DNA of 59,809 bases from a virus, in the IMG/VR virus record IMGVR_UViG_3300044922_000131, positions 1 through 59,809 of that record; one strand, given 5' to 3'. The translations under genes and the position numbers were made by a program. Numbering within the stretch: position 1 is the stretch's first letter; each line of letters opens with the position of its first letter. The notes below the pieces were generated by a model. It did no database searches. It worked only from the letters and a program-made list of their open reading frames with translations, and was not told the origin of the DNA. Shown here one piece after another: positions 34,904-45,800 of this stretch.

Positions 34904-37456
34904 TTAAAATTCCACAATTAATTTTTCAACATCTTTACGTTCTGCAAACACAGTATAGAAACAGTTGATATTATTTCCACCAACAATTACTGTATTATCT
35001 ACAATATCTTCAACCCATAAATCTTGTGATTTACCAATAGCAGTTAAGTTTACTGTAATAGTATCTTCATGGACCAATTCAGTCCAATAATCTGGTAATT
35101 CTATAACATTAGAATCTTTTAATCTACCACGAATATACACACCATTTTCTGGTCCCTCTAAACTACCATAACGTAGTTTCATATCTGGTTTAGTTGGATG
35201 GTCAATTACGAATGATTTAGTAGTAGCAGCAAATGAACCGTTTACTTGAAGTTTGTAGTTAACAGTTGCCCCAGTTCCAATACCAACATTACCTGTTGTA
35301 GTAATACGCATCCATTCATTTATAGCATATATATTTCCAAATACTATCGGTGCTGCAGATCCACTAGAAAGTATAGCACCGGATTGTATATAATTAGTAC
35401 CACTAGTCGCCATTATTCTAAGCATAGAATTAGCATCTTGTATTATTTGGGTAGTATCAGCTGCTGTATATACATGTAACTTTGCAGATGGACTAGTTGT
35501 TCCAATACCAACATTACCGGCAGAATCAATACGCATACGTTCAGTTGATACACCTGACGAGTTGGAAGTTACAAATGCTAATCTGCCAGGCACAACTCCG
35601 GTGCTAACAGTGCCATCAACTGAGCCTCTAACATACGCTGCAGTAACAAAGTTAGTAGCATCGTCTCCAAAAAACCCAATTTCACCTATAGAATCGTTAA
35701 CAACTACTGCTGCTCGTGTACCAACTGCAGCGCCTCTAGATTTACCAAGAATTAACGCGGGTGGAAATGCATTAGCACTCCATCTTGTTGAATTTACATA
35801 TGAGCTGGAACTAGTACCATGCACTTGCAATCCTGCAACACCGGCCACAGTGTATGCTGTAGAAGTACCAATTAGTACGTTACCGCTAGAATCAATACGC
35901 ATGCGTTCAGAAACGGCTTGTGGCGATACTGTACTATTTCCAGTTCCCCAAGCTATACCGCCTGGATTTCCGTTACCGTTAAATTGCTGCCATGCCATCC
36001 AGGTAGTATCAATTTTTTGCTGCAATCGCGTACCAACTGTAGTCCAATCTGTACCGGCTGCATCTCTAAAATGTGAGATATCAAGTAGACCACCGTTACC
36101 AGAATATGTACTAAAAAATCTTGCTGCAATCTCTTGACTACCTAGTGTGCCACCTAATGCTGTATTATTTGCTTGAAAACCAATATTACTAACCCATCTA
36201 TTTTCAGCAAATGTCCAGTATAATGTCTTATCAGCTGCAGCTTTTATAGTAATACCGGCACCGTTTGCAGTTACGTCACTATTTCCAGTAGTTGTAATAT
36301 TAGTAACTGTACCTGCAGTTGGCGTAGTTCCACCGGTTACGGTGTACGTAATACTAGTTGAACTAACAATAGTAGCAACGGCAATAGAAGTCGGTGATCC
36401 GCCGTATAACGTTCCAGTTCCTGCGGTTGCAGAAATTGATGAACCTGGAATTAATCCAGAAGTAGTTGTCATATTTGTGATAGTAGCAGTCCATGGTCCA
36501 GTTCCGGTAATAGAACCAACTGTACCAGTAGTACTTATTGTTCCTGATGTAACTGCACCAAGTTCAATATTTTTATCATCAATTGATAATGTTGTTGAAT
36601 TAATGCTAGTTGTAGTACCATTAACTGTTAAGTTTCCAGAAATAACGGTATCACCGGTAACGGTTAACGTTCCGGTAACAGTTGGACTAACAGACAACAC
36701 AGCAGACCCGGTTCCAGTAGTACTAGTTGCTCCGCCTACTATCCAACTTTTCGCACCGGTTGATGAAACATAATACTGGCTTTGCGGAATATTTACCTGT
36801 CCTGGTAACCATTTAAACGAACTGTCGTCACCATTTCTTGCAGCAATACATATCCATCCTGGACCCGGAACCCAAGTTGAGTTTTGATAACTTACGACTC
36901 TAAACTTTGTTTGGTCCGATGTTGCTGACTGGCCTTCAGTAATTTGATAATAAAGTGCTTCCCATGCAAGTAACGGAATACCATTAGATGTACAAGTGGT
37001 TGTAGTGGTAACATTGCTTGGATTATAATATACAACTGTTCCCGAAATTGGACAACTTATGTCAAAAAAACCACTTGCGCTTTCTTCTGGCATTTCAACC
37101 GGAATAGCAATAACCCTAGTTGACCACAAAATATTAGTAGTTGTAGTTGTAACAGTACCGCCACCTTGTAACGCATATTGTGCAGTAAGATTTTTCCAAT
37201 CAACTACTAAACTTCCGCTAGCAGTAGCAAACGATGTTGCTTGTAATGTCCCAGTACTTGGAGTATATTTTAATTTTGATAACGACGTTTTAACTAACGC
37301 ACCGTTAGTTGGATCTGTAAACAACGGATAACACGACGAAGTAGTTGCATTATCATCAGTAAGAGATAATGCATCTTGAAATGCCATTTTGCCTAAATCA
37401 GAATTTGTTGGGATTTGGTTGGGTTTAGTGCCAAGCAAATTTAACAATTTAGACAT
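34904..37456 (-). CDS. Tail fibre protein, modular, with marine-phage C-terminal domain
   Basis: 850 aa. The N-terminus MSKLLNLLGTKPNQIPTNSDLGKMAFQDA is shared in pattern with the 693-aa fibre and may be a common attachment segment. At ~280 comes the module TVNGTTTSINSTTLSIDDKNIEL seen in three fibres here. Fibre-type repeats with RMRIDSSGNVLIGTS / RMRIDSAGNVGIGTTSP follow. The C-terminal ~110 residues (SFVIDHPTKPDMKLRYGSLE, then GVYIRGRLKDSNVIELPDYW, INCFYTVFAERKDVEKLIVEF) form a domain that recurs at the ends of cyanophage fibres and probably assists folding or trimerisation. Shares one base with the 107-aa gene's stop. Confidence 0.8.
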   Translation of the reverse strand: MSKLLNLLGTKPNQIPTNSDLGKMAFQDALSLTDDNATTSSCYPLFTDPTNGALVKTSLSKLKYTPSTGTLQATSFATASGSLVVDWKNLTAQYALQGGGTVTTTTTNILWSTRVIAIPVEMPEESASGFFDISCPISGTVVYYNPSNVTTTTTCTSNGIPLLAWEALYYQITEGQSATSDQTKFRVVSYQNSTWVPGPGWICIAARNGDDSSFKWLPGQVNIPQSQYYVSSTGAKSWIVGGATSTTGTGSAVLSVSPTVTGTLTVTGDTVISGNLTVNGTTTSINSTTLSIDDKNIELGAVTSGTISTTGTVGSITGTGPWTATITNMTTTSGLIPGSSISATAGTGTLYGGSPTSIAVATIVSSTSITYTVTGGTTPTAGTVTNITTTGNSDVTANGAGITIKAAADKTLYWTFAENRWVSNIGFQANNTALGGTLGSQEIAARFFSTYSGNGGLLDISHFRDAAGTDWTTVGTRLQQKIDTTWMAWQQFNGNGNPGGIAWGTGNSTVSPQAVSERMRIDSSGNVLIGTSTAYTVAGVAGLQVHGTSSSSYVNSTRWSANAFPPALILGKSRGAAVGTRAAVVVNDSIGEIGFFGDDATNFVTAAYVRGSVDGTVSTGVVPGRLAFVTSNSSGVSTERMRIDSAGNVGIGTTSPSAKLHVYTAADTTQIIQDANSMLRIMATSGTNYIQSGAILSSGSAAPIVFGNIYAINEWMRITTTGNVGIGTGATVNYKLQVNGSFAATTKSFVIDHPTKPDMKLRYGSLEGPENGVYIRGRLKDSNVIELPDYWTELVHEDTITVNLTAIGKSQDLWVEDIVDNTVIVGGNNINCFYTVFAERKDVEKLIVEF

Positions 37457-37779
37457 TATTCACCCGCCCATTTTCTATGTGGAGTAGTTGGAGCATCTAT
37501 AAGTGGTAACGCTGCTTCTTGCGCTGCAGTTAATTCTGCTTTTGCATTTGCATGCCACCCGTCAATTGGTAACATTTCAGGATATTGTATCCCATCTTCT
37601 GTTTTTAATGCGTTACCAGTTGGTTTATAAATTAACCCAATTACGTCTAAAATAATAGTTGGTACAAACTGTGTATCACTTTTAGTACCATAAACGGGTT
37701 GAATAGATCCTAGGCCTGCGCTAATTAATGTTTCTTCTAACTCAGCTTGATCGGTAAATTTTAAATAATAATTTTTCAT
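37456..37779 (-). CDS. Small phage protein encoded between fibre genes (107 aa), function unknown
   Basis: Begins MKNYYLKFTDQAELEETLISAG and ends PLIDAPTTPHRKWAGE, with DVIGLIYKPTGNAL in the middle. Small proteins of this pattern (short N-terminal beta-alpha, IG.IY.PTG, C-terminal TP..KWA) are commonly found among phage tail-fibre genes, with no established function I can name. ATG preceded by AAAGGAACACAAC; stop overlaps the start of the 850-aa fibre (TAATG). Confidence 0.6.
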   Translation of the reverse strand: MKNYYLKFTDQAELEETLISAGLGSIQPVYGTKSDTQFVPTIILDVIGLIYKPTGNALKTEDGIQYPEMLPIDGWHANAKAELTAAQEAALPLIDAPTTPHRKWAGE

Positions 37780-37790
37780 GTTGTGTTCCT

Positions 37791-39872
37791 TTAAAGTGTA
37801 AGTGTTTGTAATTCAGTATTACTTAGTCGTTTTGGATAATAGGCAATTTTTGCAATTTGTCCATTTAGCACACCGTAAATAGTTGTTGAATAACCAATTG
37901 TTAATTTATGAACAACAGGCGGAATTTGTCCAGCACTATCAGTAACTATATCGTAGTTATTTAACGAATGTGCAAAATTATCAGTTTTATAACCATACGC
38001 AGTTTTATTTACTGAAGTTAGTGATATCGTACCGGAATACATATCTGCATTTGTTATACCACCTGGGATATGTGTTCCGCATGTTACATAATTTATGCTA
38101 GTCTGAAGTAATTGATAATGATTGTAGTTCCAGTCATTTAAATAATTTAGTTCAGTAATAGTTGGGTAATTTGCAGTTGCAGTAATAGCGTATGGACGAC
38201 TAAATGACGTTACAATAGTTCCTTCAGATTGTTTATACCAGCTAGAAAAGTTAGTACCTGATATTAATGGTTGATCTGCGACACGAGTAACTGACGTAGT
38301 TGCAAATACTGTATCAGCAACTCTTGATGAAGTGCCAGTTGCTACATTTGGAATATAACTCGACACCCGATATGAATTTTCTTCAAATTGCGCACCCCAT
38401 GCATACACATAATCAGATGTAGTATTACTTGTTCCTTGGTCTCTTACATATATTCTGTATATAACAGTAGTTGACGCATTACCAGCTAATGATGTGCTAA
38501 GCCTAACCCAGCCGTTAAAAGATGGGATTGCAGAATATGCAAAACAACCGGTAGAATCTATAACTGTATTAGTATCAAAATTATACGTTAGTACTGATTG
38601 GGTAAATGGAGTCGAATTAAATAAATTTACAGTAACGACAGGCACACTGCCTCTTTTTACATAAACTGACCAAGTATTTGAAGTACGATTTGCAGTTATA
38701 GATAAAGATTGACCAACATATCCGGTATTTACAGTACTAGCTAAAGTAGTTTGTATTTTATCAGCAGTTTGAGAGCCATCAGGTGATATAATTTGATTTG
38801 CAGTTACTGAGACATTAGCTCCGCCTGTAGTCCATGCACCGTTAGAAAAATCTTCACTATACGTAGCTGAATTTGTACTAGCCGCTTCTATTAATATTCT
38901 AGAACCTAACCCTAAATTATTGGGATTATAATCGTACCGTGCTACTCCAGATGCAGCAGTTGTCATATATCCATTCGATCCAAAATACGTTGCAGTAGAA
39001 GCTCTTGATGAAAATGTCAAATAATTCGGTATATAACTAGTTGCAAATGAATTAACTTCTACTTGAGCACCCCAAATGTAAATACTAGATATGTTATCAC
39101 CGGTATAAGTATTAGCTAAATCTTTAATTAATGTAATCTGCATGGTGTTAGTAGTGTTCACTGCTGCTTTAGTAGTAGTAATCGAGCATCTATACCACCC
39201 ATTTCCTACTGGTGTAATAGTTGATGTTGGTGCAGTATAATCTGCACTTGCTGCATCTGCATTTAATATAGTACCTGTTTGTAAGTCAAATCTTACACCA
39301 GTTGAAGCACTAACAAAATTGCTCATTGTTATTTCAAATTGAGGTCTAGAAGATGCTACTAATTTAGCATACACTGACGCAGTAACAGTTTCGTTTGATC
39401 CGGATCTAGTAAGGTAAATATAATGGCCAACTGACGCAGTGCTATCTTCAACTAACATATCAGCTGTCCAAAATCCATCAGGCGCTAATGCAACATTAGA
39501 AATAACTCGCAAGTTATGAGTAGTCCATGCATTAAAATCTTCACTTATAGTTACTACATTAGTACGTTGTTCTTCAACTAATAATCCAAGAGATTCACCA
39601 GTAACCGGATTATGATCAAAACGAGGAATTCCGCTTGCAGCTATTTTTAAAATACCATCATCGTCATAATATGATCCTATAGATGCTCTAGTAAACGTAA
39701 TCCTAGGATCAAGCATTTTAGAATTTGCAAAGTCTAAATTTAATGTTGGAATAACAGACGAGCGTGTTATGTCTCCTAAATCAGGGACATAATTATCAGC
39801 ATCTTCATATGCCATTGTTCCTAAATCAGCATTTGTTGGTATTTGATTTGGATTTGTTCCTATTAATCCCAT
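37791..39872 (-). CDS. Tail fibre protein with two carbohydrate-binding-like domains
   Basis: 693 aa. N-terminus MGLIGTNPNQIPTNADLGTMAYEDA matches the start of the 850-aa fibre. Two successive beta modules follow: the first opens DFANSKMLDPRITFTRASIGSYYDDDGILK with GLLVEEQRTNVVTISEDFNAW; the second has YDYNPNNLGLGSRILIEAAS, TYSEDFSNGAWTTGG and YVYAWGAQFEENSYRVSSYIP. This arrangement (RITF.RAS...FDH.P.TGES.GLL.EEQR.N) recurs in the C-terminal part of the 2097-aa fibre. Ends with a short LamG-like tail KIAYYPKRLSNTELQTLTL. Predicted glycan-binding fibre. Confidence 0.75.
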   Translation of the reverse strand: MGLIGTNPNQIPTNADLGTMAYEDADNYVPDLGDITRSSVIPTLNLDFANSKMLDPRITFTRASIGSYYDDDGILKIAASGIPRFDHNPVTGESLGLLVEEQRTNVVTISEDFNAWTTHNLRVISNVALAPDGFWTADMLVEDSTASVGHYIYLTRSGSNETVTASVYAKLVASSRPQFEITMSNFVSASTGVRFDLQTGTILNADAASADYTAPTSTITPVGNGWYRCSITTTKAAVNTTNTMQITLIKDLANTYTGDNISSIYIWGAQVEVNSFATSYIPNYLTFSSRASTATYFGSNGYMTTAASGVARYDYNPNNLGLGSRILIEAASTNSATYSEDFSNGAWTTGGANVSVTANQIISPDGSQTADKIQTTLASTVNTGYVGQSLSITANRTSNTWSVYVKRGSVPVVTVNLFNSTPFTQSVLTYNFDTNTVIDSTGCFAYSAIPSFNGWVRLSTSLAGNASTTVIYRIYVRDQGTSNTTSDYVYAWGAQFEENSYRVSSYIPNVATGTSSRVADTVFATTSVTRVADQPLISGTNFSSWYKQSEGTIVTSFSRPYAITATANYPTITELNYLNDWNYNHYQLLQTSINYVTCGTHIPGGITNADMYSGTISLTSVNKTAYGYKTDNFAHSLNNYDIVTDSAGQIPPVVHKLTIGYSTTIYGVLNGQIAKIAYYPKRLSNTELQTLTL

Positions 39873-39882
39873 ATATTTTTCC

Positions 39883-42800
39883 TTATTGTGTTGTTATAGA
39901 TTGCAATTCAGCATTTGTTAAGCGTTTTGGGTAATATGCTAGTTTGAGTATGTGTAAGTTTTGATTAGATCCGATTAACATTCTACTCATACCTTGTCCA
40001 ACCGCAGCAGACGTATCAGTTTCAACTGTGTTACCAGAAACTGAAAGTGCAATGTCATTAGTTGCGTATGCAAGTGCGCATGATATTACAGTTTGTGATG
40101 TAACAGCAGTTCCATTTAAATCCCATTGAGAAACACTGTTATTATATCCGTACGAATCAATAACTGCACCGCCGCTACCGCTCACATATCTTAATGAAAT
40201 AAGTGTAATTGCACCGCCTGCACCCGTATCTACCCATGCCATAGTCGGAACCGATACTGCAGTAGTAGTTGACATTAATCTTGAAGTTGCATGCAATGTG
40301 CCTTCATCTTGTCTGTACCAATTTAAAAAGTTAGTGCCTGTCATTGCAGCAAATTCACCAATTCTAGTATATAACGATGCAGAATACAAATCAGCAGATC
40401 GGTTAACAGTACTAGAAGCAGTCTTAATATACGAAGATGCAATTGCTCCGGATTCTACTTGTGCTCCCCAGATAAACAATCCAGAACCAACGGTTCCGAT
40501 ATAATTGTTTAATCCGCCGCCGGCGTTATCCCAATTTACATAATAAAAACTACCATTTGTATTAGTTTTTGTAAATGTTGCACAGCATCTATACCATCCA
40601 TTGCCAACTGCGGTCATAGTTGCCTGTGATGCACCTTGGAATATTGTACCTGCAACTAAATCAAATACAATATATGCTTCGGCATTTGCAGTTACTGAAA
40701 TACAAGTTCGTTCGCCTGCCTTTGCATAAATGCTCGAAGTATATACAGATCCAACTGATACAGTTCCAATTGATTGTACAATTAAATGCTGAATAGCTGA
40801 TCCAGTAACAGTTTCGGTCATTTTATCAGCAGTAGTAGTACCGTCCGGCGCTACTGTTGCATTTGCTGTAAAACTAACTGCGCTAGTTGTCCAGTATGAA
40901 GTATTATCAAATTGTTCACTATAATAAAATAAGTTAGCAGATGAAGTTTCTAACAATAACTTTGGAGCTAATTTTAAATTAGCTGGATTATATGTATACC
41001 GTGCAGCATTTGCTGATGCATATTTAATTAACCCGGTTGAATCATAATATGACCCAAAACTTGCGCGAGATGTAAATGTTTCAGATGACGGAATATAACT
41101 TGACATAAATGGAAATGCTTCAAGTTGCGCACCCCATATGTATATACCACTTGTTCCGTTGCCGGTACCTTGCATTCTACCAATTTGAATTTGATTGTTA
41201 GTCATATCAAAACCACTAGAAAATGTTCTAGTTATATAGCACCGATACCACCCATTTCCTACCGGAACTACACCGTAATCGTCTGGAGATCCGGCAACAT
41301 TTGATTTTCCTCCGGTAGATAAATTAGCTTTAAATTGAATATCACTTGCACCATTAGTAAAAATATCAGGATAAGTTTCAGTAAATTCAGCAGCTTTAGC
41401 ATAATATGATAACGTGTAAGTAGTATTTGCAGATAGTCCGCCATATGATGCCAAGTAGCCGTATGGACTACCACTATTCAATATGATTTTACTAGCAGTA
41501 AATGTGCCGTCTGGAGCAACTGCAGCATTTGGTACTATTGTACAGTTTGCTTTGCCCCACACTGTGTTATCAAAAAACGGTTCAGAACATTTTAATAAAT
41601 TTTGCCGTTGTTCTTCCATTAACAATCCAAGTGATTGTTTAGTAATCGGATCATGATCAAATCTTGGTTGATTAGTTGCTACTACTTCAATTAATCCATC
41701 TTGATTATAGCGTGTTGCAATACTAGCTCTAGCAAATGTAATTCTTTTATCTAATCTTTTAGTATTAGCAAAATTTAATAACAACGATGGTCTAACAGAT
41801 GCTCCGGTATAAGTAAGTCCGGTTGCATCACCTATAAACGCAGCTGCTTTAATTTTTCCGGTTGCTAAAATTGACCATGCATTTGTTAACGTGCTATTTG
41901 TACCCGCAACGGGTGCTGCAACATATAGATTAGCAGCATCGGTAATTGTTATTGCATTTGTGCTTGCAAACGTTGGAGCTGATATCGCGTTAATATAACT
42001 ACTTGCAACTGTACCAGCTAGACTTGATGTATCTGTGTAAGTACGTGCTTGTAATTTTAAATTAACGCCAGCTGTTGTCCATGCTGCAGCACTAATTGCA
42101 GTAGTTGTTGTAGTTATATTACCGTTAATTATTGTTGATAACACAGACGAATTACCAATTGTAACAGTATTTGATCCAGAACCAATTGCATTATAGCCAA
42201 TTACTGTTTCGTTAGTAACACCTGCTGCGGCTGATGCTCGTGTAGTATGGCCAAGATATGTTGAACTGTTTATTGATGTTACTTGTGTATTACCGTTTGT
42301 TAAATATCTCCCAGCGCCATCTCCAATTGCTAAATTGTATGTTCCAGAAGATACGGCATTTAATGCAGCAGCACCAATTGCAATAGTTGGCCCAGTAAGT
42401 GCAGCTTGTGCTGCACCATTACCAATAGCTATATTGTTATCACTAGTTAAATTAGCCTGAAGACTGCTGACACCAATAGCTACATTACTACTACCAGAAG
42501 TGTTACTAAACATACTACTGGTACCAGTAGCTACATTATTACTTCCAGTAGTGTTAGCCTGAAGAGCTCGCTGACCGCTAGCTGTATTGTTTTGGCCAAT
42601 AGTATTAGCATTTAAACTGTATGAACCAATAGATACGTTTGAATCACCTGAAAACAATGTAGCAGGACCAACAAGAAACCCAGATCCAGCGCCACCGATT
42701 AACGATGCAGTTGCAGTCATAACAGTGCTAGTATCTTTAAATCCAGAACCATAGGTAACAAATGTACAAGCAGTCACTGCGCCACCTGATACTGTTATAT

Positions 42801-45800
42801 TTGCAGTTGGATATGTTGTTGCAGCTGATCCAGATACATATGTTAATTGAACATTTGAGTAAGTGCCAGTACCGGTATATCCAGTTCCTCCAGATAATAT
42901 TGATGATGATTTAGTAACAGTTGTATTGTTATATAACGCATTAAACCCGACTGCAGTGTTATTAGAACCAGCAGTATTAGTATACATACTAGAATGACCG
43001 GCAACTACGTTGTTATTGCCAGTTGTATTAGAAAGAAGACTATTAGCACCAACAGAAATATTATAACCTCCTGCTGTATTAGAGAAAAGACTTTGATATC
43101 CAAGTGCTTGATTATATTGGCCAAGTGTATTAGCATACAAACTTAGTGCCCCAACTGATACGTTATAATTACCAGCTGATATACTAGAAACAGGAATAAG
43201 GAATCCGGAACCCCCGCCACCAATTAACGATGCAGTTGCAGTCATAACAGTGCTAGTATCTTTAAATCCAGAACCGTTACTTACTAACGTGCAGGAAGTA
43301 ACTTGACCACCTGATACTGTTATATTTGCAGTTGGATATGTTGTTGCAGCTGATCCAGACACAGGTGTTAATTGAACATTATAATAAGTTCCAGTGCCGG
43401 TATATCCAGAGCCACCGGTAATTGTTCCAAAACTACTAACACCAGTTGTATTTTTGTACAGACTTTGAAAACCAATTGCAATATTAGAAGCGCCAGTAAT
43501 ATTGCTTTGAAGACTATAAGAACCAATAGCTGTATTATAAATGCCGGTTGTATTTTTTTGAAGACTACTATAACCGCTAGCAGTATTGTTACCACCAATT
43601 GTATTATTTTGAAGACTACCAAAACCAATAGCAGTGTTAGAACTGCCGGACGAAAACGAGCTAGCTAAAATACTAAATCCAGAACCGGTGCCACCAATTG
43701 ATGCCGAATCAATTGTAAATGCGGTACTTGATACAGTTGAGTAAGCATAGGAACCAGGTGTAACTAATGCACATGCACTTACGTTGCCGGTTGCATTAAC
43801 TGTTATATTTACTATTGGATATGACCCAAACACTGCACCATATAGACCTGATAACGTTACATATTTATATGTACCAGGTGTATACCCGGTGCCACCGGTA
43901 ATTGTACCAAATGCGCCAATACCGGTTGTAGTACTGTACATTGCAAGTGCTCCAATTGCAACATTGCCGGTACTAGCCGTAGCTGTATACATACTTTGAT
44001 ACCCAATTGCTGTATTATTATTTGCAACTGTATTATTAAATAACGCACTTGCACCTACTGCAGTATTAGAACTTCCAATATTAGCATATAAACTTTTATA
44101 CCCAACAGCTACATTTGAGTCACTAGATGCTACTGACCCAATAGAAATTAGCAATCCGGATCCAGTTCCGCCAATTGACGCTGAGTCTGCACTCATAACA
44201 GTACTAGAATTTTTAAATCCAGTCCCATAGGTAAGTAGTGTACACGATGTAACTGCACCATTTGTTACTGTTATGTTAGCAGTTGGATATGTAATTGCAG
44301 TTGATCCAGAAACATATGTTAACTGAACATTAGTGTACATTAGTGTAGCGGCTGTCGGAGTATACCCAGTTCCGCCTGCAGATATTGTAATTGAAATTAC
44401 TCTTGCAGTAGTACTAAAAAGACTTTGAGTACCAACAGCAGTATTCCAATTGCTAGTTGTGTTAGTGGCAAGTGCAGAATAGCCTACTGCAGTATTAGCA
44501 CTTCCAGTTGTATTAGAATTAAGTGCCGTATCACCTACTGCAGTGTTGTCTGCAACGCCTCCGGCACCTTTGCCAACAATGATACTGTTAATGCTCGCAT
44601 CCCCACCTAATGTTAACACATTAGTAAACGGGTTAAATCTAAAACCAGAAGTAACTACATTTGCAATAGTTAATAATCCGGTAGTTGCAGAGCTAAATAT
44701 TGGATAAAATGTAGCATTTGTAGTAGTTGCTGTTACAGTTGCTCCGGGGGTACCGGTACCTAGTTGTCCCCCTGCACCTATCGTTACATACCCAGATGAA
44801 CCAACAGCTGGTAATTTAATTGTACCATTTGCAACAATTGTACCTGTACTAGCTCCAATATTAATTGTAGCAGTTGTAATATTAGTCCATTCATTAATAG
44901 TACCAGTTGTTACATCAGATGTTAAATTAACGGTACCTGCAGCAGTACCTGCAATTTTTAATACATTACCTGTAATTGCACCACCTACTGTAGTAGTTGA
45001 TAGTGTAGTAGAATTTGTTCCTAATCCAATTGTAGTAGTACTTGTACCGCCAACTGTAACACCTGTTGCAGATGCTAACACTTGCGCGTTATCTAATACA
45101 GTTACATTGTTAATCTTATACGATTTACCTGTAGCAATGTTCCAGTGTTCACTAGATGTCCAATTAGTATTAGTAGAATCCCAAATAATTGTTTTATTAG
45201 TAGCACCGGTGAGTGTAATACCGCCACCATTTGCAGTTACATCAGTTGCGCCACCAATCGATAATGTTGCTCCAGGTGCAGAACCTGTACCTGTAAATGC
45301 TGCACTTAACGTGATTTGCGTAGCACTATCAATTGATAATACGGTTACACTAGCTGGCAAAGTAACCGTACCGGCTCCACTTAATACAGGTGAAACTGCT
45401 GATCCGACTATAATGTTAGCAGTACTTGATAATGCAGAAACAACTGCTGATCCTGCAGTAATACTACCAGTCGGTGTAACTGCTGCCACTGATCCCAATT
45501 CTAAGTTTTTATCATCAACCGTAATCGTTGATGAATTTACTGTCGTTGTAAAACCATTAACTGTTAAATTTCCGCCAATGGTTAAATTAGTACCAACATA
45601 TAACTGTTTAGCAATAGCCGCACCACCTGCTACTGTTAATGCGCCACCGGTGGTGTTATTAGTTGCGTCTGTAGTATATGGTAATTTTAACCCACCGTAA
45701 ATTGTTGTAGCAATTACAGACGAATTACCAATTACAGTAGTGTTATTACCTAACCCAACTGCTGTATACCCGATTACAGTTTCGTTAGTAACTCCAGAAG

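Noticed and set aside
35562-36137. Plus-strand open frames of 100-200 codons inside fibre genes (also near 36342, 45107 and 30733)
   Set aside because: They lie wholly inside minus-strand fibre genes with clear domains, have Val/Pro-rich antisense composition and lack ribosome-binding sites.
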